Below are positions 29,100 through 38,923 of a stretch of DNA of 64,000 nucleotides, in pieces. Position 1 is the stretch's first letter; each line of letters begins with the position of its first letter. The position numbers and the translations under genes were made by a program. The notes under the pieces are model-generated. The model had not been told where the DNA came from and searched no databases. It saw only the letters and a list, made by a program, of their open reading frames with translations. This DNA comes from Oscillospiraceae bacterium (GTDB taxonomy: Bacteria; Bacillota; Clostridia; Oscillospirales; UBA929): the NCBI GenBank assembly GCA_009782475.1, contig WRIZ01000002.1, forward strand, positions 64,001 through 128,000. Direction: 5' to 3'.

Positions 29100-31748
29100 T
29101 TAAGGCTCAGGGTTTTCCGGTTCCTCGGGCGGCAGGGCGGGGTCTTCGCCGCCGCCGGAGGGGTCATCTTCCCCGCCGGACGGGTCGCCGCCGGGGTCTT
29201 CGCCCCCATCATCGGGAGGCTGAGAAATGGGATGGTTAAACTCACAAAATGAATTGTATGGCTTTCTGCCGTCGGTTCCTTCCGCGATGATCCTGTAACG
29301 CTCTTCGTCCGTACCTGCCGCAGGGACGGCTTCGCCGCCGTCATCCGGCGCGGTTCCCGGCAATCGCCTCATGGTATACTGTTCGTCGGAAAGGGCAAAC
29401 CCCGCAATGGGAACCCAGCGTTCCAAGTCCAGCAAAGCCGCCGTTTTGCATGTCTCAGCAGGACAATTCGGGGTGGCAAGGTTGTTGGTCAGGATACATA
29501 CGCTCACGGGTTTGTGCATCGTGCAGGTGGTGCGCGGGATGTCGTCTTTGTCCAAATACCCGACTGCCGTGCGGTTCCCTCTCGGGTCAAGGCGGCAATA
29601 CTCCCCGGGCGTCATGCCGCTGTCAATGCAGTATTGAAACTGCTGGATTCCCTCGGGCTGGGTAAACTGCCTGGGTTCCAACCCTTCGTGGGCTTTGTTC
29701 ATGACTTGGATCCACATATGGAGGGCAGGGTTTCCGGGGCGGTTGTTGTTATAGTAAGACATATCGCGCCCGATGTCGTAACCGAACCATGTCACGGCGG
29801 TATAGTAGGGGGTGTAACCGGCAAACCAGCGGTCTTTGTTCGCGCTGGTGGTGCCTGTTTTGCCGGCGGTTTGCATATTGTTTACTTTCGCGTAGGAACC
29901 GGTGCCGCCCGTTCCGTAAATGACGTTGATCATACAGGTTTCCAAGTAATAGGCGGTTTTTTCCTTGATGGCAATTTTGGGGTCGGGTTTGTTTTCAAGG
30001 ATAACGACGCCGCTCTGATCGATGACATGAGTGTAAGTCCGCAGTTTGTTGCGCATCCCTTTGTTGGCGATGGCGGCGTAAGCCCCCGTCATGTCATGCA
30101 CCGTCGCGCCTCCGGTCAGTGAACCCATGCCGAGCGGGGAGAGATCAACGTCGTTAAATACCTTATTGCCGACCGTCTTGCTCGTGGTCATGGTGGTCAA
30201 TCCGAAACGGTCAAAACCGTAAGTAAAGCAGGTGAATGTTCCCACCCGGTCTACAATGGAGACGGCAACGGTATTTTTCGATTCGGTAACGGCCTGCAAA
30301 ACCGTCATATGCCCGATCCAGCGGTTGGGGGAGTTGAGCGGCCAGCCGCGGTTGCCTTCTTTCCTCACCGGTATATCGTCCACCGGGGAATAGGGCGTCA
30401 TCATCCCCAAATCAAAAGCTGGCGCGTAAACGGTGATCGGTTTGATGGCCGATCCGGGAGACCGTTCGGCCATGATGGAACGGTCGAATATAAGGTTGCC
30501 TGTTTTTTCCCGTCCGCCGATCATGGCTTTGATTTCGCCGGTTGCCTGATCTACCAGCATCATGGCCGCTTCGGGCGGTTCGGCGTCGGGGGTGTTCGGC
30601 CAGCAGGAATCGTCCGCCCAAATATCGTCCATTGCCTTTTGAATGTTTAAGTCAACGCAAGCATAAATATCGAGGCCGCCGGAAAAGAGCCATCGTTTGG
30701 CAAGTTCCGAATTCATGTTATGTTCCTTCATCAAATCGGCGGTCACATCACGGATGATTTGGTCTACATACCATGACCGGATGCTTTCGCCGCTGATGGT
30801 ATTCTCCCGCTGTTTGAATTCGAGCGGCTGATATTTGGCGAGATTATACTCATGCTGTTTGATCATTTTCTGCTTGAACATTTCACCCAGTATGGTTTCC
30901 TGCCGGTTTTTGTTGTTTTTGGGGTTGGAATAAGGATCGTAATACGAAGGGTTGTTGGTGATCCCTACAATGGCGGCGCATTCAGCCAGTGACAATTCCT
31001 CCAGCGGTTTGCCGAAATAGAGCTCCGACGCCGTCAGGATACCGTAGCATCCCCTGCCGAAGTAAACGGTGTTGAGATACATTTCAAGGATAGATTCCTT
31101 GCCTTCGACGCCGGGGTAGCTTTTCTCCAACGCGAGAGCACGAAAAATCTCTTGGATTTTTCTCGAAACGGTGGGGTCGTCGTCGCCGGTGTTGTTTTTG
31201 AGCATCTGCTGTGTAATGGTCGAGCCGCCGAAACTGGAATCGCCGCTCAACAGGCTTAGAAATGCCCCCACCGTACGTCTCCAGTCGACTCCTTCGTGAT
31301 CCCAAAAACGCTTGTCTTCAATGGCGACGGCGGCGTCAATGATATTTTTGGGCATCTCATCGTAAGAGATCCAAACGCGGTTTTCTTTACCGGAGAGGCT
31401 TTCCAGCAGGATATATTCGCCGGGGTTATCCGGGTCTGCCGCCCATATGTGCGACGTTTGGGCAAGGTCAAATTGATCAAAATCTATATCGGTATTGACG
31501 TTGAGGTATTTGGTAACATAAATCGCGCCGAACACACCGATAATGGCTGATGTGAGAAGGACGATCATCAGCATGATCAGCATGACGCGGGATATAACGC
31601 CCAGCACCGCAATGAATGCCCGCCGAACACGCCTGACTTCCGGCTTGATCTCGGGGCTGAAAATCTTGTTCGCGCCCTTTTTCAAAGAAGTCCAAAAAGC
31701 GAGGAAGAAGCACTTTATCTTGTGGAAGAACGCTTTCACTTTAACCAT
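29100..31748 (-). CDS. Penicillin-binding protein 1A (transglycosylase/transpeptidase)
   Basis: EDKRFWDHEGVDWRRTVGAF...GGSTITQQMLKN; transpeptidase SPGSAIKP, TGKTGTT; Pro/Gly/Asp-rich tail. Confidence 0.95.
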   Translation of the reverse strand: MVKVKAFFHKIKCFFLAFWTSLKKGANKIFSPEIKPEVRRVRRAFIAVLGVISRVMLIMLMIVLLTSAIIGVFGAIYVTKYLNVNTDIDFDQFDLAQTSHIWAADPDNPGEYILLESLSGKENRVWISYDEMPKNIIDAAVAIEDKRFWDHEGVDWRRTVGAFLSLLSGDSSFGGSTITQQMLKNNTGDDDPTVSRKIQEIFRALALEKSYPGVEGKESILEMYLNTVYFGRGCYGILTASELYFGKPLEELSLAECAAIVGITNNPSYYDPYSNPKNNKNRQETILGEMFKQKMIKQHEYNLAKYQPLEFKQRENTISGESIRSWYVDQIIRDVTADLMKEHNMNSELAKRWLFSGGLDIYACVDLNIQKAMDDIWADDSCWPNTPDAEPPEAAMMLVDQATGEIKAMIGGREKTGNLIFDRSIMAERSPGSAIKPITVYAPAFDLGMMTPYSPVDDIPVRKEGNRGWPLNSPNRWIGHMTVLQAVTESKNTVAVSIVDRVGTFTCFTYGFDRFGLTTMTTSKTVGNKVFNDVDLSPLGMGSLTGGATVHDMTGAYAAIANKGMRNKLRTYTHVIDQSGVVILENKPDPKIAIKEKTAYYLETCMINVIYGTGGTGSYAKVNNMQTAGKTGTTSANKDRWFAGYTPYYTAVTWFGYDIGRDMSYYNNNRPGNPALHMWIQVMNKAHEGLEPRQFTQPEGIQQFQYCIDSGMTPGEYCRLDPRGNRTAVGYLDKDDIPRTTCTMHKPVSVCILTNNLATPNCPAETCKTAALLDLERWVPIAGFALSDEQYTMRRLPGTAPDDGGEAVPAAGTDEERYRIIAEGTDGRKPYNSFCEFNHPISQPPDDGGEDPGGDPSGGEDDPSGGGEDPALPPEEPENPEP

Positions 31749-31770
31749 AAGGAGTGGTCACCTCACCGAT

Positions 31771-31799
31771 ATGGTATCATATTTTTTTCCAAATGTCAA
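31771..31799 (-). promoter_or_regulatory. Candidate sigma-A promoter of the PBP1A gene
   Basis: TTGACA (31799-31794), 17 bp, TACCAT (31776-31771). Confidence 0.5.
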
Positions 31800-31872
31800 C
31801 GAAGGGAGAGCGGTATATTTCATTTGCGCCGCCGCGCCGGACATGGTATACTGATTGCCGGGGTGATACATC

Positions 31873-32328
31873 ATGCGCGCAATGGCGGTGGATTACGGAG
31901 ACAGGCGCACAGGCGTCGCGGTCAGTGACGGTTCCCGCTTGATCACCGGGGATTGCTTTGTGATCGATGAACCAAACGCGGGGAAACTGGCCAACAGGCT
32001 CGAAGCCGAATACATCGGCCGCGGAGCCGACACGCTGATCCTCGGCAACCCGCTCAACATGAACGGAACATCGGGCTCCCGCGCCGAAAACACGGCGAAA
32101 TTCAAAGCCATGCTGGAGAAACGCGGCCTTAACGTTGTGTTATGGGATGAACGCCGCACGACGGTTGAAGCGGGGGAGCTGCTGAAAGGGACAGGGAATT
32201 TCGGGCAAAAGCGAAAATCAAAGATAGACGCGGTGGCCGCCTCACTGATCTTGGACGGGTTCCTTCTTTCGGAAAAAAACCTCGCGCAAGCCAATCAAAG
32301 CGGTCAGGATGCCGAAACCGATCCGTAA
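31873..32328 (+). CDS. ruvX: Holliday junction resolvase RuvX/YqgF
   Basis: MAVDYGDRRTGVAVSD, WDERRTTVEA, KIDAVAASLILDGFL. Confidence 0.93.
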   Translation: MRAMAVDYGDRRTGVAVSDGSRLITGDCFVIDEPNAGKLANRLEAEYIGRGADTLILGNPLNMNGTSGSRAENTAKFKAMLEKRGLNVVLWDERRTTVEAGELLKGTGNFGQKRKSKIDAVAASLILDGFLLSEKNLAQANQSGQDAETDP

Positions 32329-33015
32329 CGGCGCGGCGTCGAGCCTGGTTGCCAAAAAGGCTCCCAAAAAGGCGGCCGGAAGCCCGGCTCCTATGCACCA
32401 AAGACCCTCCCGCCAAACGATCTGTTTGTTTTTGATATGCCCAACCATCGACCCGATGGCGCACGGGGGGAAATAGAGCAGATTACTCCCTTGCGCCGCG
32501 TGCTGTTCCAATCCGCCGAAGGCCGTCATCCAAATCAGGAGCAGTACGCCTCCGCCCAACCCAAAGCCGCTCAATACGCCGGTTCCCGCTCCGGCGGCGG
32601 CGGACGGGAGAACGCCGTCAAAGGCGAGCCCCGTCTCCCACTGGAAAAACTGGCGCACAACACCCAGCAGTAACAGGACGCCAAAGCTGCGACGGAGCCA
32701 GCCGGGTGCCGTTTTGGCAAAGAGGAACCCGGCGATGACCCCTCCGATCAGCCCTCCCAAAGCGTAAGGCCAAGCCGTATTCCACGGGAGCTTTCCGCTG
32801 GCCGCGTACATAGCGGCACTGACGGCGCAGAGAGGCGCGACGCAGAAAACAGACGTCGCCATAGCGCGTTTGGCGTCCAAACCGATCCAATCGCGCAATA
32901 AAGGGACAAGCACCGCACCGCCGCCTGCCCCCAGCAATCCGCATATGATTCCCGCGCCAACGCCCGCGCTCGCGCTTTTTACTGTTTTTTTCCGCTTCCC
33001 GTTATCTTTTTCCAT
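32242..33015 (-). CDS. TauE/SafE family sulfite exporter-like membrane protein
   Basis: Multiple TM helices, GAGGGAVLVPLL and FGLGGGVLLLIWM glycine-rich repeats. Confidence 0.88.
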   Translation of the reverse strand: MEKDNGKRKKTVKSASAGVGAGIICGLLGAGGGAVLVPLLRDWIGLDAKRAMATSVFCVAPLCAVSAAMYAASGKLPWNTAWPYALGGLIGGVIAGFLFAKTAPGWLRRSFGVLLLLGVVRQFFQWETGLAFDGVLPSAAAGAGTGVLSGFGLGGGVLLLIWMTAFGGLEQHAAQGSNLLYFPPCAIGSMVGHIKNKQIVWREGLWCIGAGLPAAFLGAFLATRLDAAPLRIGFGILTALIGLREVFFRKKEPVQDQ

Positions 33016-34553
33016 ACAGGAATTATGCTCCTTTTGGCGGTCAATATACCCCAAACGGACGAGCCGATACTGCGGGAAACGGCCTTGTCAAACCGCATTT
33101 TCGGCAAATCGGCATAGAAACGTTCGCGGTTCTTGTGCCGGTTCGGGATGGTCACAAGGGCGGTGTTGTAATCAGGCAGCACATCAGGAGGAACCTCCCT
33201 CACAATGGCGCGTGAGGCCAGGCTGTCCATGACCTGAAACCCTTTTTCCGTATGCGCCAGCACCAGTGACGCGCCTTTATCGTCGAACAGTTCGGGGATA
33301 TGCTTGCGCCCGCCGGGGAAGGAACCCAGCGTCAGGTCGCTGCCGCGTTTTTCCTCATGGTGGGGGCAGTTATAGCATTCGGGGCGCAGACAAAGCCCGG
33401 CGCGGTAAGCCCGCAGGAAGGGGTCGCGTTCGACGGCGACTTCATAGGTACCGTTCTCCGAGCCGATCCGCACCTTGGCGTGGCTCAGTCCCATCGGCTT
33501 GCTTGAGAGATCGACCGCCGTCGCGGGCGCGCCGTTCTTCTCTTCCACATATTTTAAGTAGGCGGCAAAGACAGCCGGGTCGGCGGCTCCGCCGCAAACC
33601 ATGTCAACCGTCAGAAGGAGGGGATGGTCATGCTCCCTCCCGCCCAAGTGTTTATACAAGCTGCTGATCTGACAGGCCGTTCCCGTGAACAAAACATGTT
33701 TGCCCTGCTTCAGGCTGGAAACGGCTTGATCGTAAATCCCTTCGGTATCACTGAAGGCGTATTTCACTCCGCGCATGGGGATGCAATCGGGCATCCGGTC
33801 GGCTTTGACGTGGATGGTTTCAAAAATGGCATTGAACCGCGCGCCGAACACAACGCCGCCGCGGCCGATATACTCCTCGCACAGCAGCGAAAACACCCCT
33901 CCGGCCGCGCTGGCCGCCCGGACGTTTTCATTCTTGTTCACAACGCCGTAGGCGTGGATACGAGGCGAAAACTCGATCACATCGGAAGGTTCGCTTAAAG
34001 GAAGGTCATATTCAGGCAGCGGCGTCAATTTGGGTAAGTCGCTTAAATCAATCATTGGCGGCGGATCGCCGCCGATCATGTCCGATTCAGTTTGCGGCAG
34101 TGAGGTAGCTGTATGCCCGCTCTCAGGTTTGCCTTCTACAGGCGGCTCTTCAACCCCGGCGGATTTCGGCAGCACGACGTCGGCGTAGCCCGCTTCGCGC
34201 AACGCCGCATACGCCTCTTTATCACGGGCGAAAATCAAATCAAACATCGGCAAAACAGCGTAACACCGCTTGATCCATAATTCTTCGCAACCCCAAAGAA
34301 CCGCTTTGCACCCGGCTTTCTTCACGGCTGTGATAAAGGGTTTGTGTTTGGGTTCGCCTCCGTGAATGGCAACGTCGGCGTCGTCGGCCAGCGTTCGGAA
34401 ACGGGAGGTCACAAACAAACCAAGAGGGGCTTCATAATCAATCAGTTCGGCACGCCCAAAGAAACGGGATACCTGCTCCCGCTCTCCCCCGAACTGTCCG
34501 AACAATAAAATTTTGATAACAATCACCGTTAAAGAGTATACCATAATTGTCAA
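32979..34553 (-). CDS. Polysaccharide pyruvyl transferase-like N-terminus fused to FrhB-type (F420 hydrogenase beta subunit-like) domain
   Basis: C-terminal AAGGVFSLLCEEYIGRGGVVFGA..., LFTGTACQISSLYKHLG, CYNCPHHEEKRGSDLTLGSF; N-term Rossmann-like about 130 aa. Real start may be GTG at 34526. Confidence 0.75.
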   Translation of the reverse strand: MTIMVYSLTVIVIKILLFGQFGGEREQVSRFFGRAELIDYEAPLGLFVTSRFRTLADDADVAIHGGEPKHKPFITAVKKAGCKAVLWGCEELWIKRCYAVLPMFDLIFARDKEAYAALREAGYADVVLPKSAGVEEPPVEGKPESGHTATSLPQTESDMIGGDPPPMIDLSDLPKLTPLPEYDLPLSEPSDVIEFSPRIHAYGVVNKNENVRAASAAGGVFSLLCEEYIGRGGVVFGARFNAIFETIHVKADRMPDCIPMRGVKYAFSDTEGIYDQAVSSLKQGKHVLFTGTACQISSLYKHLGGREHDHPLLLTVDMVCGGAADPAVFAAYLKYVEEKNGAPATAVDLSSKPMGLSHAKVRIGSENGTYEVAVERDPFLRAYRAGLCLRPECYNCPHHEEKRGSDLTLGSFPGGRKHIPELFDDKGASLVLAHTEKGFQVMDSLASRAIVREVPPDVLPDYNTALVTIPNRHKNRERFYADLPKMRFDKAVSRSIGSSVWGILTAKRSIIPVWKKITGSGKKQ

Positions 34554-34563
34554 TAAACGTCAA
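34513..34563. promoter_or_regulatory. Overlapping divergent sigma-A promoters
   Basis: Minus: TTGACG (34563-34558), 17 bp, TATACT (34540-34535). Plus: TTGATA (34513-34518), 18 bp, TATACC (34537-34542). Confidence 0.55.
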
Positions 34564-34582
34564 GAACAGGGGAAGTAGGATC

Positions 34583-36340
34583 ATGGTTTTTCAAGCGGCT
34601 CCGGGCAAAACGGCTGATTTTCTATTGATCACAGGCGACGCCTGGGTCGACCATCCCGCGTTCGGCGCGGCGGTCATTGCCCGCGTACTGGAAGCCGAAG
34701 GGTTTACAACAGCTTATATTGCACAGCCGGACTGGAAGGATGCTTCTTCCCTCAGCGGGCTGCCGCGTCCCCGGTTGGCGGGGTTGGTCACGTCGGGCAA
34801 CCTCGATTCAATGGTGGCAAATTACACCGCCGCCCGAAGGCAGCGTAACGCTGCACCCAATGGCGGCTGCGGCCGCGGGACGGGAGTGGGGAGAAAACCG
34901 GACAGAGCTTGTATCGTTTACACCGGGTTGTTGAAAGCGGCCTTTCCGGGGCTGCCTGTCATTCTCGGCGGGCTGGAAGCGTCGCTTCGCCGGTTTGCCC
35001 ACTATGATTATTGGGATGATAGGGTGCGGCGGTCAATCCTCGTCGATTCGGGAGCCGACATTTTGGTTTACGGTATGGGGGAGCGCACCATACGGGAGCT
35101 GGCTCGTCAGATGGATAAAGGGGAAGAGCTTTACACGCGCGGCATATGCTTCCTAACCGACAAAACCCCTTCCAATGCGGTTGTTTTACCGTCGTTCGAG
35201 CAGGTTTCAAAAGACAAACGAACCTACGCCAAAGCGACCATGCTGGAGTACCGGGAACATGACCCCATCCGCGGCCGGACGCTCTGCCAATCGCATAGTA
35301 ACCGTTTTTTGGTATGCACACCGCCCGCCATGCCGCTTTCAGCGGCCGAGCTGGACGCTGTGGCTGAATTGCCGTTCACCCGCCTGCCCGTGTCAAAAGA
35401 AACAGAGGAGATTCAATTCTCCCTCATCCACAACCGGGGCTGCTTCGGGGGATGTAACTTTTGTTCGCTGGCCTTCCATCAGGGGCGCATCATCTCTTCC
35501 CGCAGTCACGCGTCCTTACTGCGGGAAGCGGAAAAACTGACCCAAATGCCGGGGTTCAAAGGGTATATCCACGACGTAGGCGGCCCGACGGCCAATTTCC
35601 GTCATCCCGCCTGTAAAAAACAGATGAAATCAGGCTCTTGCCCCGACCGGCACTGCCTGACGCCCAAACCCTGCCCCAATCTGGACGCTTCCCATGCCGA
35701 TTATCTCATCCTCTTACAAAAACTGCGGGCTTTACCGGGTGTCAAAAAGGTTTTTGTGCGTTCGGGGATACGGTATGATTACCTCATGCTGGACAAATCG
35801 GGGCATTGTATGGAGGAACTGGTCAAACATCACATCAGCGGGCAGCTGAAAGTCGCGCCGGAGCATTGCCGCGACCATGTGCTTGACCTGATGAACAAAC
35901 CGCGTTTCGCCGCCTACCGCGCTTTCTGCAAGAAATATGAAGCCCTGAACAGCAAGGCGGGGAAGAAGCAATTTTTAGTCCCTTATCTCATCTCGTCCCA
36001 TCCCGGTTCGCGGCTGGAAGACGCCGTGGAACTGGCTCTGACCCTCAAACGCATGGGGCGCAGGCCGGAACAGGTGCAGGACTTTTACCCGACGCCGGGG
36101 ACGATTTCAACCTGTATGTATCACACCGGCCTCGACCCTCGTACGATGAAGCCGGTGTACGCCGCCAAGACGCCGCATGAAAAAGCCATGCAGCGGGCGT
36201 TGCTGCAATGGTTCTTGCCGCAAAACCGCAAGCTGGTGTTGGAAGGGCTGCGTCAAGCGGGACGGGAGGATTTGATCCCGGTACTTTTGGGCGGCGTGAG
36301 GATGAAAGGAAAACCCCCAGCCAAACGGCGGGGGAGGTGA
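34583..36340 (+). CDS. ygiQ: YgiQ family radical SAM protein
   Basis: FLLITGDAWVDHPAFG, radical SAM HNRGCFGGCNFCSLAFHQGR, KVAPEH; in-frame repeat near residue 87. Confidence 0.93.
   Translation: MVFQAAPGKTADFLLITGDAWVDHPAFGAAVIARVLEAEGFTTAYIAQPDWKDASSLSGLPRPRLAGLVTSGNLDSMVANYTAARRQRNAAPNGGCGRGTGVGRKPDRACIVYTGLLKAAFPGLPVILGGLEASLRRFAHYDYWDDRVRRSILVDSGADILVYGMGERTIRELARQMDKGEELYTRGICFLTDKTPSNAVVLPSFEQVSKDKRTYAKATMLEYREHDPIRGRTLCQSHSNRFLVCTPPAMPLSAAELDAVAELPFTRLPVSKETEEIQFSLIHNRGCFGGCNFCSLAFHQGRIISSRSHASLLREAEKLTQMPGFKGYIHDVGGPTANFRHPACKKQMKSGSCPDRHCLTPKPCPNLDASHADYLILLQKLRALPGVKKVFVRSGIRYDYLMLDKSGHCMEELVKHHISGQLKVAPEHCRDHVLDLMNKPRFAAYRAFCKKYEALNSKAGKKQFLVPYLISSHPGSRLEDAVELALTLKRMGRRPEQVQDFYPTPGTISTCMYHTGLDPRTMKPVYAAKTPHEKAMQRALLQWFLPQNRKLVLEGLRQAGREDLIPVLLGGVRMKGKPPAKRRGR
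34838..34886 (+). repeat. In-frame palindromic insertion in ygiQ (family 1)
   Basis: ggcagcgtaacgctgcacccaatggcggctgcggccgcgggacgggag, encodes RQRNAAPNGGCGRGTG; aligns to copies in pheT, pheS and carB. Confidence 0.8.
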
Positions 36341-36347
36341 GGTTAAG

Positions 36348-36779
36348 ATGGATATTACTATACGTGAAATCGAAGAAAAAGATTATCTTGATGTCTTATC
36401 ATTAGGGAATAATGAACTTGACTGCAAACATAATTATGAAGATATAACGACTCATTATTTACGGGTAAAAGACGATAACCGTTATAAAACATTTGTGGCT
36501 CTGCTTGATGATGAGGTTGTGGGATTTATTTCCTCGGTATGGTCTTATGAAATTGGTCGTGAATTAGGTTTTATGCACATCGTAGGGCTTGCTGTAAAAT
36601 CAGATATGCAAAATAAAGGAATCGGGACAAAGTTAATTAAACACATTGAAAAGTATGCAAAAGAAAAAGGAATTACAAGCATTATTCTTAATTCGGGAGT
36701 ACAACGCACAAACGCACACGCTTTTTATAAGAATAAGGGTTATGATAACCGTTCGTGGTGTTTTAATAAGAAACTCTAA
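36348..36779 (+). CDS. GNAT family N-acetyltransferase
   Basis: GLAVKSDMQNKGIGTKLIKHIEKYAKEKG acetyl-CoA motif; ...NAHAFYKNKGY. Confidence 0.92.
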   Translation: MDITIREIEEKDYLDVLSLGNNELDCKHNYEDITTHYLRVKDDNRYKTFVALLDDEVVGFISSVWSYEIGRELGFMHIVGLAVKSDMQNKGIGTKLIKHIEKYAKEKGITSIILNSGVQRTNAHAFYKNKGYDNRSWCFNKKL

Positions 36780-36804
36780 TTTCCGAAAATAACCATAATG
36801 CGCG

Positions 36805-38790
36805 TTAAACCCCCGCGGAGACCGAACCGAAAATGATATTTTTCAGCATGGCCGCGTCGTTGACCGGAGCTAGGCAGGTGTTTTCCCGGCAAACATAGGC
36901 CGTGCTTTTCGGCAGAGTGGTGGATTCATCCAGCCGTACCGTCATAAACGGGTGGAAGCCGCGCAGGGCGGCACGAAGCGTTTCCAGGCCGTCACCGGGC
37001 GTCAGGGTGACGTCCATGCCGCCGTTGGCGTTATGCAGCAAGGCGGCCATCATCCAGTTGTGAGACTGAGGGTTGCCGCTTAATTGGTTCGATAGGCTTT
37101 GGACAAGACCATCGAAATATTCATCCCAAAAGGCGTCCCCGGTCAGCCGGGCAAGGCGGAGCATACAGTGCGCCGCGACCGATTGACCTGAAGGCGTCGC
37201 GCCGTCGTGCGCGTTGACGCCGCGCATGGGCAGGTCGGCGCAGTCGGACGCGGTGTAGTAGAGCAGGCCGTCCTCGCCCGAGAATGTTTCAACCATCAGG
37301 CCGCCCAAAGACCGGGCTTCGTCCAGCCAGCGTGAATTGAGCGTGCTTTGATAGGTTTCCAGCAATGCCCAAACCATATACGCGTATCCGTCCAGTGTCG
37401 CGTGGATGGAGCTTTGATGAACCGCCAATAGTCCGCGCCCGTCGCGCAGATTTTCCAGCAGGAATTTGACACACTTCTCGGCTTCACGGGTATAAACCGG
37501 CTCCTCCAGCGCGCGCCCGGCTTTGGCCAAAGCCACGGCCGTCAGGGCGTTGCTTGTGAGCAAAATCTTTTCGTCCCGCAGAGGGGGGATGCGGAGAGAC
37601 CGCACTTCATAGAGTTTGGGAAGGACGATGGAAGAAAAAGACATATCATCGCCGCCAAGAGGCATACGGATGAGATTGGGGATATTCATTTGATCAAAAT
37701 TGCCCTTGGAGGTGATGTCATACAGGAAGCAGAATCGTGTCCCGTCGGTATCGCCCAAAACAGCTTTCACCTGTTCCGGCGTCCAGCAGTAGAACAGACC
37801 TTCGACCCCTTCGCTGTCGGCATCCTGAGCGGTGAAATATCCTCCGGCCGGCCGGGACATTTCTCGCGTCACATAGGTGATGATTTCCCGTATGACCGGG
37901 GCAAATTCTCCGGTTTTTTCATAGCACTCGGTATAGGCCATCACGAGCAAAGCATTGTCATACAGCATTTTTTCAAAGTGAGGCACAAGCCACATACGAT
38001 CGGTCGAATACCGGCAAAAGCCGCCGCCCACATGATCACGCAAACCGCCCGCCGCCATAGCGGACAGCGTGTGGCGGACGGCACTCCAAATGGGGCTGTC
38101 CATCGGCTCGTCATGCCCTTTGCGCATTAAAAACATCAGGTTGTGCGGCGAAGGGAATTTGGGAGCGGAACCAAAACCGCCCCAACGGGAATCATAACCC
38201 GCCATCAGTGAAGAAGCCGTTTGGCTTGCGATAGAGCCAAAACCAGACATTCGGGACGGCAGGTCTCCGCCGCCGTCCTCTTGTATGTGGGAGAGAATGC
38301 GTTCGGCCGACGCCTCCAGCTTTTTTCGCCCGCGCCGCCAGTTTTCCGAAACGGCCGCAAGGAGGGTGAGCAGCCCGGCTCTGCCGCCCCGGTCGTGTTT
38401 CGGGAAATACGTCCCGGCGTAAAACGGTTTTCTGTCAGGCGTGAGGAAAACGGTGAGCGGCCACCCGCCGCTCCCCGTTGTGGACATACAGGCCAGCATA
38501 TAGATATGGTCAACGTCCGGTCGTTCTTCGCGGTCTACTTTGACTGATATAAAATCCCGGTTGAGAGCACCGGCAACGTCCGCGTCCATGAACGATTCAC
38601 GCTCCATGACATGGCACCAGTGGCAGGTGGAATACCCGATGCTGAGAAAAACGGGCTTATCCTCCCGCTTTGCCGTTTCAAACGCTTCATCCCCCCACGG
38701 ATACCAATCCACAGGGTTATAGGCGTGCTGTTGAAGATAGGGGCTTGTTTCACCGATCAGTCTGTTGGAGGCGTTTTTGATTGCATTCAT
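36805..38790 (-). CDS. Thioredoxin-domain (DUF255) protein YyaL
   Basis: [33 protein letters not shown]...[14 protein letters not shown]. Confidence 0.95.
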   Translation of the reverse strand: MNAIKNASNRLIGETSPYLQQHAYNPVDWYPWGDEAFETAKREDKPVFLSIGYSTCHWCHVMERESFMDADVAGALNRDFISVKVDREERPDVDHIYMLACMSTTGSGGWPLTVFLTPDRKPFYAGTYFPKHDRGGRAGLLTLLAAVSENWRRGRKKLEASAERILSHIQEDGGGDLPSRMSGFGSIASQTASSLMAGYDSRWGGFGSAPKFPSPHNLMFLMRKGHDEPMDSPIWSAVRHTLSAMAAGGLRDHVGGGFCRYSTDRMWLVPHFEKMLYDNALLVMAYTECYEKTGEFAPVIREIITYVTREMSRPAGGYFTAQDADSEGVEGLFYCWTPEQVKAVLGDTDGTRFCFLYDITSKGNFDQMNIPNLIRMPLGGDDMSFSSIVLPKLYEVRSLRIPPLRDEKILLTSNALTAVALAKAGRALEEPVYTREAEKCVKFLLENLRDGRGLLAVHQSSIHATLDGYAYMVWALLETYQSTLNSRWLDEARSLGGLMVETFSGEDGLLYYTASDCADLPMRGVNAHDGATPSGQSVAAHCMLRLARLTGDAFWDEYFDGLVQSLSNQLSGNPQSHNWMMAALLHNANGGMDVTLTPGDGLETLRAALRGFHPFMTVRLDESTTLPKSTAYVCRENTCLAPVNDAAMLKNIIFGSVSAGV

Positions 38791-38857
38791 CAGGCATCAT
38801 CACCTTTTTCACTGATTTTCGGGTGTAGTATGCCCTTTTTGGTGTTGCTTATGATTG

Positions 38858-38886
38858 TTGAAAAAGCCAAAGACTTATGATATACT
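38858..38886 (+). promoter_or_regulatory. Candidate sigma-A promoter of degV gene
   Basis: TTGAAA (38858-38863), 17 bp, TATACT (38881-38886). Confidence 0.65.
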
Positions 38887-38923
38887 GATTCATATAATCT
38901 CGTAATGAAGCGAATAAAGGGGA

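Noticed and set aside
34041-34150. Palindrome ggcggcggatcgccgcc in the linker of the FrhB-like fusion as a repeat insertion
   Set aside because: No second copy with the same core seen; may be chance in a GC-rich linker
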